64,000 nucleotides of DNA from Elgaria multicarinata webbii (taxonomy: Eukaryota > Chordata > Lepidosauria > Squamata > Anguidae). The number at the start of each line of letters is the position of its first letter. Within the stretch, counting starts at the first letter, position 1. The position numbers and the translations under genes are program-made. Positions 49,401 to 58,049 of this stretch are shown here, piece after piece. The notes beneath the pieces were generated by a model that searched no databases, was not told the origin of the DNA, and was given only the letters and a program-made list of their open reading frames with translations. The stretch spans positions 844,001-908,000 of the forward strand of contig NC_086180.1 in the NCBI RefSeq assembly GCF_023053635.1, given 5' to 3'.

Positions 49401-51542
49401 GTACTCTGTGAATCTGTCAATCCACTGAGATATCTGTGCTGACATCCACTCACTGCTGATCTGTGCCAGAGAGAGGAGGGGCTTAGGTTGCTTGTAGAGT
49501 GGAGGGAGGGCAGAGCGGGCAGCACCCGCTTGTGCCAGAATCATTCTGGAAGTTGGGCAGATCTGAAGGATACCTGGATAATAACATTCCCTGAGGAGTC
49601 TCAGCCTCTTAAGAGCGTCTGAAGAGCCCTGATGCTGCATCAGACCAAGGGTCCATCTAGTCCAGCGCTCGATTCACACAGTGGCCAGGCAGCTGTGGAC
49701 ACGGCTCCCACGCCACTTTCCTGCCCATCTTCCCCACCAGCTAGTGGGCGCATGCTTGCTGGCGCTGTCTGTGTTGTGTAACGCACTCTTTGTCTTCCAC
49801 CTGCAGGTTGGCGCCCGCCTGATCTCTCACGCTGGCAGCCTCACCAATCTGGCCAAGTATCCAGCCTCGACAGTGCAGATCCTGGGCGCGGAGAAGGCCC
49901 TCTTCAGGTACAGCTGCAGGGCGGCCGCAGTGATGGCAGGCCGCTGGGGTGCTGAGCTTGACACGGTGGCTAGGCACTGTTGGCCGCGTGCGTGACGGAC
50001 TGGCCCCCAGCCTCTGAGCGGCCTCCCGGAGCACTCCCTTTTCCCCGTGACTAGGCAGGTTAGCTAACACTGGTTTGGGCCGGAATGGATGGAAGCTACT
50101 GGGAGAGGGGTTGGAGCAGTGGCTGCTGGAAGGTGGGGAGGGGGGAGGCCTTGCTGGCGGCCTCGGCCGGGCTCCGTCCCTGTGCCAGCACCTCCTGCCT
50201 GAACGATTCTTGTCCTTCCTGCCCGGCAGGGCCTTGAAGACCCGAGGCAACACTCCCAAATATGGCCTGATATTCCACTCTACTTTCATTGGGCGGGCAG
50301 CTGCCAAGAACAAGGGGCGCATCTCCCGCTACCTGGCCAACAAGTGCACCATCGCGTCCCGCATTGACTGCTTCTCAGGTGAGGTCTCGGGCCATCTGAG
50401 GGGGGGCGGGCGGGCGGGCGAGTGAGGGGGGGCACTCTGCTTTGCCATGATGGTTACATTTTTCGTCAACAGCATGTCACACAGTGAATGTTGATGCATT
50501 AGGTCTGAGCAAAGCCTGCCGTGCCTGTGGGGGGGAGGACATTTTGCTGCTCCCCTTCTGGTCCTGCTTTGCTCATGCCTGCCTTCCCTCTGCAGAGGTC
50601 CCCACGTGTGTCTTCGGAGACAAACTGCGAGAGCAGGTAGAGGAGCGCCTGGCCTTCTACGAGACTGGGGAGCCCCCTCGCAAGAACCTGGACGTCATGA
50701 AGGAGGCTGTTGTGGAGGTGAGGGGGCGTGGGTGGATACCCAGCCGTGGGGCTGGATACGCTGCCGCTGGAGGGGATGAGAACTCTTGAGCCTGACCCAT
50801 CCATCGGTGGAGGCCAAAGCTGATTTAATGAGCCTGATCCAGCAAGTGGCCTCAGAGGCTGGGGTGCCAAGTGGCCGAGCTGGTGCTAACAGAGGCCCTC
50901 TGCCCTTCACAGGCCACAGAAGCGGCTGCTGAAATCAAAAAGAAGTTGGAGAAGAAGGAGAAGAAAAAACGGAAGCGTGAGAAGAAGCGGCTGGAGGCGT
51001 TGGCAGCTGCAGAACAGATGGAGAACTCTGTGCTTGAGACTACGGCAGAGGTAACCCTGTTTCTCACAGCCCAGGGTGTGAGCAGAAGGGAATTGTTGGA
51101 TGATCTTGAAGCAGGGAAGTTGGGCAGCCTTCTGTGAAGGGTGGAAACTATTTCATTCACTATAAGAAGGCATTTGAGCTATTCTTTTGGGTCTGTGGCT
51201 TCTTAACCGTTTTAATCATTCGCTATGGATGGGTCACGATGCTTGCTGCTGCAGTTTAGCATTCTGTGTCATAGCATGGTCGCGTATCCCCTTCACGCAC
51301 ACGCTCCTTTCTCATATCAGGAAAATGAGGATGAGCCCAAAAAGAAGAAAAAGAGAAAGCGCCAAGAAGTGGAGGAAGAAGAGTCCGAGCCAGCCGAGAA
51401 CGGCCTGGACCAAGAAGAAGCCTCCCCAAAGAAGAAGAAGAAGAAGAAACTGGCTGTGCTGGAGACGCCCCAACAAAAGGTGAAACGGACAAAAAAGAAA
51501 AAGGCCAGAATGGAGGAAGAGGATGACGACGATGAGGACTAG
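46449..51542 (+). CDS. NOP56: NOP56, box C/D snoRNP core protein, complete, 12 exons
   Basis: Nucleolar protein that, with NOP58, 15.5K and fibrillarin, forms box C/D snoRNPs for rRNA 2'-O-methylation. Exons: 46449-46451 (ATG only), 46609-46698, 47413-47527, 47633-47794, 47981-48179, 48543-48730, 49172-49323, 49807-49907, 50230-50378, 50596-50717, 50913-51050, 51321-51542. Total 1641 nt, 546 residues plus TAG; all donors are GT. Landmarks: N-terminal domain [20 protein letters not shown], coiled-coil region with [20 protein letters not shown], Nop domain [20 protein letters not shown] and [18 protein letters not shown], then a Lys/Glu-rich tail. The tail is shorter than in human (594 aa). A first coding exon consisting of the start codon alone is also the human arrangement. 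Convergent with IDH3B, as in human. Confidence 0.97.
46462..46555 (+). repeat. NOP56: NOP56 intron 1 G-rich repeat region (SCA36-equivalent position)
   Basis: Intron 1 (46452-46608) begins with a short GGCCTGGCCTGG run at 46462-46473, about two units of the human GGCCTG motif, and then has (GGGCT)4 at 46536-46555. In human the same intron holds the GGCCTG hexamer whose expansion causes spinocerebellar ataxia type 36. Here the tandem array is a pentamer. Confidence 0.8.
46836..46908 (+). ncRNA. SNORD110: Box C/D snoRNA, SNORD110, NOP56 intron 2
   Basis: Terminal stem GTGC (46836-46839) with GCAC (46905-46908), box C CTGATGA (46841-46847), D' CTGA (46873-46876), C' GTGATGC (46882-46888), box D CTGA (46901-46904). 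The sequence before D', AATCTGTCAATCCT (46859-46872), is fully complementary to 18S rRNA AGGATTGACAGATT. The fifth base from D' falls on a U, consistent with U1288, the known SNORD110 target. Human SNORD110 is also a NOP56 intronic snoRNA. Confidence 0.85.
47017..47378 (+). mobile_element. LINE 3' fragment, same family as 45137-45712, in NOP56 intron 2
   Basis: From CATTGTCCCATGAAGCTGAT to GTCTGATCCAGCATCAGGGC. It fills most of intron 2 between SNORD110 and exon 3. Confidence 0.75.
48242..48380 (+). ncRNA. H/ACA snoRNA candidate (SNORA51-like), NOP56 intron 5
   Basis: The 5' hairpin is closed by TCTCCC (48244-48249) with GGGAGA (48298-48303). It is followed by an H box ACAGAA (48305-48310, fits ANANNA). 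A second hairpin pairs around GTGGCCCTGC with GGCAAGGGCAC, and an ACA box at 48375-48377 leaves three bases to the 3' end. Human NOP56 hosts SNORA51, so orthology is likely from position. I did not derive the pseudouridylation target. Confidence 0.55.
49389..49467 (+). ncRNA. Second U1288-type box C/D snoRNA, NOP56 intron 7
   Basis: Terminal stem GGCAGAT (49389-49395) with ATCTGTGCC (49459-49467, one bulge), box C ATGATGT (49396-49402, one mismatch to RUGAUGA), D' CTGA (49425-49428), box D CTGA (49456-49459). The D' guide AATCTGTCAATC (49411-49422) is complementary to 18S GATTGACAGATT, the same element as the intron 2 SNORD110. The rest of the sequence differs, so it is not a fresh copy. It looks like an old duplicate or a second guide with the same target. 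Confidence 0.7.
49619..49700 (-). mobile_element. LINE tail fragment, same family, inverted, in NOP56 intron 7
   Basis: AGAGCCCTGATGCTGCATCA, then CATCTAGTCCAGCGCTC, then CAGTGGCCAGGCAGCTG. It lies 150 bases downstream of the second U1288-type snoRNA. Confidence 0.65.
49923..50023 (+). ncRNA. Box C/D snoRNA candidate (SNORD86-like), NOP56 intron 8
   Basis: Perfect terminal stem GGCCGC (49923-49928) with GCGGCC (50018-50023), box C GTGATGG (49930-49936), possible D' CTGA (49952-49955), C'-like GTGACGG (49992-49998), box D CTGA (50014-50017). It starts only 15 bases after the exon 8 donor. Human SNORD86 is a NOP56 intronic snoRNA known to control NOP56 splicing. I found no rRNA complementarity I could recognise. 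Confidence 0.65.
50439..50515 (+). ncRNA. SNORD56: Box C/D snoRNA, SNORD56, NOP56 intron 9
   Basis: Perfect 7-bp terminal stem GCTTTGC (50439-50445) with GCAAAGC (50509-50515), box C ATGATGG (50447-50453), box D CTGA (50505-50508). The internal element ATTTTTCGTCA is complementary to 18S TGACGAAAAAT. If the degenerate D' is the CAGC that follows CGTCAA, the fifth position falls on C517, the known SNORD56 target. The D' box itself is weak. Confidence 0.8.
50766..50843 (+). ncRNA. SNORD57: Box C/D snoRNA, SNORD57, NOP56 intron 10
   Basis: Terminal stem GCTGGA (50766-50771) with TCCAGC (50838-50843), box C GGGATGA (50773-50779, one mismatch), D' CTGA (50792-50795), box D CTGA (50834-50837). The guide GATTTAATGAGC (50822-50833) is complementary to 18S GCTCATTAAATC. 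The fifth base from box D pairs with A99, the known SNORD57 target. Confidence 0.87.
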
Positions 51543-51953
51543 TGTGCAGGAACCCTGTCCAGTGATGGCCAGCCAGAGGCGGAGGGCTGCTGCTGCTGCT
51601 GCTGTCTTGGGGTTCCTCTAAAACTTCGTTCTGGAGCTTTGCACTTTGCTCCCTGTCCAGTACTTTCACAGCAACTGAATGTAGCCCAGGTTGGACGGAG
51701 CTCAAGTGGACAGAAGGGCAGTCTGGGATCGGGGGCAGGCCTTTTACTCCCTTTGTGCAGGGGCTTAATACTCAGAGTAGGACTGCTGCAGATGTTTGCC
51801 TGCCTGCCTGCCTGCAGTGGAGGTGAGAAGAGGTGAGGGCTACGGAACAGGCATTCAGCGGACGCCTAACGCTGCCCCACCACTAGATGGACGGCAGCAG
51901 CAGAGGCAGGGGCCTGTAAATTGAACATTTTGTGTACTTGACCTGCCAATAAC

Positions 51954-51959
51954 AATAAA
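51954..51959 (+). terminator. NOP56: NOP56 poly(A) signal AATAAA
   Basis: AATAAA lies about 410 bases after the stop codon and is followed by a TGTACTGTCTTTTT-type GT/T-rich element. The only other feature in this 3'UTR is short GCT and TGCC repeats. Confidence 0.85.
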
Positions 51960-52881
51960 ATGTACTGTCTTTTTCTAGCAGCTCCTCCCTTTTCATTAAA
52001 TTGTTCTTTCGGGGTGTGGAAACAGGTAATTGAGTAAAATGCAAGTGGGACAGTAGCAAAGCAAAGTTCACATCGTTCAGGTTCCAGTGTGCCCATCTGT
52101 TCGTATCCGCAGGTCGGATAAAAAGGGCTTGGAGTGGCCGGGGGGGTCGGGGAGAGACTGGACCTCCTCTGCCCTCTTGCTGTTCAGTCCGGGGGTGGGG
52201 GGCATCTGGCCCTTGGCCAAGAGCTGCTGCTCTCAGAACTTCTGCCAGGGCCCCTTCCTTGCTCCTTTGGGGCGCAAGCGCTTCAGAGCCTTGCAAACTT
52301 CCCACTGGGCTGGGGCATCTCTCATCTTAATTGCCTACAGTTAGTAGGTTTTGTTCACCACGAGCCGTCACGTAAAGCTGCAAGCTGGTTTGTGGCAATG
52401 GTATTTGAAAGCTGCCCCACACTGGCAGAGCAGAGAGCCTGCAGCACACCTTGAACATGAAATGTTAACGGGCTTAGATTACTCTTTCTGCACATGCCGA
52501 AGTAGGCTGCAGGCAGGCACTCCTGGAGACAAAATTGCCTCTTCGGGCCTGCAGTTGCTGTTCCTCCAGTACACCTGGAGCCTTCCTCTGCTGCTGGAAC
52601 TGTGGAGCGCCCCCCCCCCCCCCGGAGTTCTGGGAACTTTCCCCTTTCCAATCCCACCTGCCCTAAAGCTTATGAGGCAGCCCAACCCTAGGATAACACG
52701 TGGTTCCTGTGGGCCAATCCTCCGCTCTTTGGCGAAAAGGTGGGATAGAAAGCTGATGGATCGGGGCGGTGCTCCCTTCAGAAGTGTGCTGTTGGCGAGG
52801 GAAATGGCTCTTCCACGCCCAACCCTGGAGTCAAAGGAACAGACATTTTCTGCAGAAGAACAGAATGCAGAGCAGCTCGCT
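51960..52881. other. NOP56-IDH3B convergent intergenic region
   Basis: About 0.9 kb between the two facing poly(A) signals. No coding sequence; a C run is at about 52613-52623. Confidence 0.6.
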
Positions 52882-52887
52882 TTTATT
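52882..52887 (-). terminator. IDH3B: IDH3B distal poly(A) signal
   Basis: AATAAA on the minus strand about 115 bases after the distal stop codon. It faces the NOP56 signal across some 0.9 kb without coding sequence. Confidence 0.75.
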
Positions 52888-53002
52888 TGTGCCCCACGGG
52901 CTGGGTCACCTGAATAATTTTGATTCACAATAAATTAAGAAGCAGAAACAAAAAGTCTGGAGTCAGTACACGCACTCCCCTGCCAGCGTTCCTTGGCTTG
53001 TC

Positions 53003-53080
53003 CTACTCCATGAGGGCTGTGATCACAGCACGAGTGAAGTCATGGGATGTGGAATAGCCGCCCATGTCTGGCGTACGCAC
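53003..53080 (-). CDS. IDH3B: IDH3B distal alternative last exon
   Basis: Begins GTGCGTACGCCAGAC after acceptor tttgcag and encodes [15 protein letters not shown] then [10 protein letters not shown] and TAG. It is homologous to the proximal exon (shared VRT-DMGGYST) and corresponds to the other human isoform, with a DMGGYAT-type end. A minus-strand AATAAA lies at 52887-52882, about 115 bases past the stop. It is 5.9 kb from the proximal last exon, with LINE fragments between. Confidence 0.9.
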   Translation of the reverse strand: MRTPDMGGYSTSHDFTRAVITALME

Positions 53081-56000
53081 CTGCAAAGGAGATACAATAC
53101 ACTACCTTTGGCTACACGAACTGCAACACACACACCCCTTCTGCATGTTTCCATTGCTTTTAGCTACCTTAAACCGGTCTGACATTTGAAACTCCAAAAG
53201 CATTCTCTCCCCACCTCCAAAAAACCTTTACTTTCCTCCTGAGTTCTAGTAAGACTCTATTGTAATACCCCACCACAACCACACCTCAAAAGGCCTAGCT
53301 TGGTGGGCAGAACGTGAGACCAAGCTCAGGGGATGGTGCTTGGAAGCTCCTTCCCACTGGGGCCAACCAAAGCCAGTGCTTGAGGCAGCCGCCTTCCTGG
53401 AGCTAAGCGACTCCACGCTCTGCTAGACCAGGAACGGGGTGGTTTTGCCCAAAGGAAGCAGGCAGTGCTGGCAGGACTAGGCACACAAGCTGCTTGAGGT
53501 TTGATTTAATTGGTTTTGCAGCAATTGGGTGGGTGCGTGAAAACACGCACACACGCACACACACCCTCGCCCCAGCTCTATGCTTAGCATGACTCATTCT
53601 TGCTTTTACATCTACGACTTTTAGGGTGGTTTTTTTTTTTTAAATGAAAAGCATGGTTTTATTTTGCTGGAAGTATTTATGTTTTAATGAATGGTGTGAG
53701 TCGCTGTGAAGACTTGGAGCAAAAAGCAAGAGAAGAGATTATGGTGATGAATGGTTTTGCTGTGAAACTACAGCTACACCTGAAGGATGGAACAGAGCGT
53801 GAACTGGAGCCCTAGTCGGGGGGGGGGGGGGAGGTGTTCACCCCGTTTCTAGCACAGGGTTTTTATTGTGCAGTCTCCTCCCATGACTCCACCACCACCG
53901 CAGCCAGGTCAGATCCCACAAGTGCCTATGAAATTATGAGTTTTGCCACAATGCACCTCACTTTGCAATTACTGACAGTGACCCATATTTGCCATTTTGT
54001 TCCCCACTCACCCAGTTGAGAGAGATCCCTTTGGAGCTCTTCGTAGTCTGCTCACTTTCAGCATCTTGAATAACCAGATGTCATCTGCAAGCTTGGCCAC
54101 CTCACCTCTGGCTCCAGATCAATTACGAACAAGTGAAATATCACCAGTCCCAATACAGCTCAGGCAACGCCACTTTTACTTCCTTCTAGTGTGAGGAACT
54201 GTCCATTTATCTCACTCTGCTTCCTGTTCTTTAATCAGTACCCAATTGCTAAGTTTACCCTACAACCTCTAGCAAGGGAAAACACCACATGCTTTTTGGA
54301 AGTTCAAGTATATAAACGCTTACCAGATCACCCTGCCCATACATTGGTTCGGACACCCTCAACGAACTCCCAAGGGTGAGTGAAGCAGGACTTCCTTTTG
54401 CAGAAGCCTTGTGGATTCGTCCTCGATAATACCTGTACTTTTATATGTTTAGAACAGTGGCCTTAATAGTCACTTCTACCAGTTAGATCAGTGTTTTGCT
54501 GGCTACTTTCAGGCCCCTTGCTAGGATGATTTCAGGAACAAGTTGCACATTTTGGTTAGATCATCTTCACATCCGAGTTTAAGAACTCCCAGGTGGCCGT
54601 CCAGGCCCAGTAGTATTCGTTTTTAATTTGTCAATAAGTTGATCTCATCCCCTTAACTCTCCCTCCCTCCCCTGGAAAAACAGGTCAAAGTACAGGTATC
54701 TTCTGCACTGAAGACAATTCATTTTACTTCTCTGCGATTTCCCTATCTTGCTTGAGCAGTCCTTTCACTCCTGTGTTATCTTACCAGTCATCTGGTTTCC
54801 TACTTAGAATCATAGAATAGCAGAGTTGGAAGGGGCCTACAAGGCCATCGAGTCCAACCCCCTGCTCAATGCAGGAATCCACCCTAAAGCATCCCTGACA
54901 GATGGTTGTCCAGCTGCCTCTTGAATGACTCTAGTGTGGGAGAGACCACAACCTCCCTAGGTAACTGGTTCCATTGTCGTACTGCTCTAACAGTCAGGAA
55001 GTTTTTCCTGATGTCCAGCTGGAATCTGGCTTCCTTTAACTTGAGCCCGTTATTCCGTGTCCTGCACTCTGGGAGGATCGAGAAGAGATCCTGGCCCTCC
55101 TCTGTGTGACAACCTTTTAAGTATTTGAAGAGTGCTCTCATGTCTCCCCTCAATCTTCTCTTCTCCAGGCTAAACATGCCCAGTTCTTTCAGTCTCTCTT
55201 CACAGGGCTTTGTTTCCAGACCCCTGATCATCCTGGTTGCCCTCCTCTGAACACGCTCCAGCTTGTCTGACATACTTCTGACGTATTTCAAGAAGTCTAT
55301 ATACTGTTAAGGCTTAATAGTTTTAGGAATATTCTTAAAGCTGTTTTCCCCTGCCCTTCGTTATACCAGAGCTTGCAGTTCTTTTTCTCTTGGCCCCATT
55401 CAGGTTGAACATGAGAAGAGGGAGTCCATGCTGAAGCCAAGGGGGTTCTGCCTGTTCCATAGGGTGGTGACACACAGTCAAAAGGAATGAAGAAGGAAAA
55501 GAAGATCAGGGTTGAGAGATGAAAAAGACAAGCAGCTGAAGACGTGCGATTGGGTGGAAGGGGCGTGTTTGAGGTGAAGCTGGATGTCAGAGTGCAGATG
55601 ATACTGAAAGCCGTAAGATGTGACGAGGTCACCCAGGAACAACAAGAAGACCCCAGTTGTGAAGGGAAAGGCAGCGAAGGCAGCCTGGGTTGAAGGCTGT
55701 GCAAAGAAAGCCTCCTCAGAACCAGAGGAGAGCAACTGCAAGTGACCCTTCCTTGGGCAAGGCGTTGGAGCCAGCGGTGACCAGGCAACTCCCAAGTACT
55801 ACCGGATGAAACAGAGTATCTGGATTCCGGCTCAGTTTTGGGTCGAAACCCCCTTGGTCGCCTTGATGAATGACCGGCACCAGGAGAGCCATGGGGGGGG
55901 GGGGATGCAACCTCGTTGACTGCTAGATCCCTCACTGGCGTTAGAGAAGCCTCAGCATCCTCCGGAGTAGGCCTTCTCGGTGGAGGGTTGGAGGCACTGT

Positions 56001-58004
56001 TTTGGGGAGGTTCGTCCCCTACGTGATGGGATTTATGCTATGGGCTCCCTCTGGGATCCATTCTGTCTCCCACATTCAACATTCAGTGAAGCCACTCAAT
56101 AGCTGGGTGTCATCACTACGCTGACAATGCACGGCTGTCTTTTCCAGGTGAGGCAAAGGAACGTTTGGGAGCAGTAATGGATGGGATAAAGGACAATAAA
56201 CAAACTCCATCCTAACAAGATGGAGGTGCTGTTGCTGGGGGTCAGGCTCAGCCAGTTCTGGAGAGGAACGCACTGCTGGAAGGGGCCCACATGCACAGGC
56301 TGGGGCTGTTACTAGACTCATCCTTCATAGCACTGAGGCTAATAAGCCAACTGGGAGCCCTCCTGCTCAGGTAAGTCTGGCCACAGGCAGCCATGTCCTG
56401 GTAACCTCTAGATTGGATTGCTGCATTGTGCTCTACATGGGGCTGCCACTGAAGATTGTATGGAAGCTACAGCTAGACCGCTAACGGGCCAGGAAAAGGG
56501 ACCGCCCCTTGCCTTTCCTGAAACAACTCCACTGGCTCCCAGGATGTTTCTGAACCCCCTTCAAAGCGCTGTTCTTAACCTTTAGAGACCTCCATGGCTA
56601 AAGATGCAAATACCTGCTGGGCCCCTGCCTCTCACATCAATCTGTCCCTCTGCTGAGTGTCCCTGAGGCCTTCTTCCGACTGATGCAGGGATGGTGGTGA
56701 GCAGAGTGGGCACCTTCTCCGTGGGGCCTCCTAACCTCTGGAAAAACCTCCCGGCAACCTCATGACAAATCATTGAGGCGCCAGGCAAAGACATTCCCAT
56801 GGTTCAAGGTGTGGAAGAAGGGCCTATTTTAGAATTTAAGTTTGAGCAGTTTGGATTTTACCGTCTCATTAACTGGACAGCTGCTGCTGTTTTCAGTTGG
56901 TACTGCGATTGCCATTTTCTTGGTACAAAACAAATAAATACCTTTTATTGTTTCTTGTCACTCTGGAAACATAAACATGCTGAAGATGTGGGATATAACT
57001 TATTCTGATTTCGCATGGAGAGAATGAGGACCTGCAGCAGCCTCCCATTTTATCGCCTTATTCCTATTTTTGCTCCACAGGAAAAGGCACCGAAGCTGCT
57101 ACTAAGACCTTTCGTTGCTTCAGGCTGACCGTGTTCCAGAACCCGAGGACAGGAACAGGGAGAAGAGTGTCCGCCCGCTGCCCGGTGAGGAGCCAGGGCC
57201 CGGTGGGGGGGCTTAGCTAACCCTCAGGAAAAACTTCGCAGCACTCCCCAGAGCCACCCTGCACTGGCCACTGCTTATGCACGGCACCCTTTCACTGCCG
57301 GTGCTCAACAGGCAGGCGGACAGGCCTTTGCTAATAGCCCACTATTAGCCCGCTAATAGCCCACTAGGTTCCTTCTGCCGTAGATTCTCTGACTCACAGA
57401 CTGAGTCCCTCAGTGAAGCTGGTGGTCGTGACAACAGCCGGGCCAAACCTGCCCGCCAAATGCCAAAGACCGAGGAAGCGTATCCTGGATCCCAGCGCTT
57501 AAGACCACATGCCGCATCCAGGGCAATTCTGCAAAGTCCAGAGTCTCTGTCCATTAAGACACCCTAAGCTCGACTGAGAAGCTGCCCTGGTTGCACATCT
57601 GTCCGGGCCACGAGGACCCTGCTCAGGCAGCTGTTGGAACTGAGCAGAAGCCTAAACTCCAGAATCAGGAAAGCCATGGCGGAGGAGGCCGGCCCCTCAC
57701 GCCTGGCGCTTGTCCACGTGCAGAGTTTTGAGTTCAGGGGCCCAAGTAGCTTCTCTCTGCTCTAAAGAAGAAGACACCCCAGGAATCAGATACACACAGC
57801 CCGGAGAGGGTGCGGAGTTGATGCAGAAACTCCTTACAAGTTTATTCAAAATCAGCATGGCCTATGACCACAAAGGGTTACAGATGGGTTCTCTGCCCAC
57901 ACCCCGATTCGCAGAACCACACTCACACCTATATCGCAACCTTTGTCACCTGGACTCATCAAATCTGCCCAAGCACCACAAACAAGGCAAACCACATGAT
58001 TAAG

Positions 58005-58049
<45 letters not shown>

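Noticed and set aside
51051-51320. snoRNA in NOP56 intron 11
   Set aside because: GGATGATC resembles a box C but there is no CUGA with a matching terminal stem.
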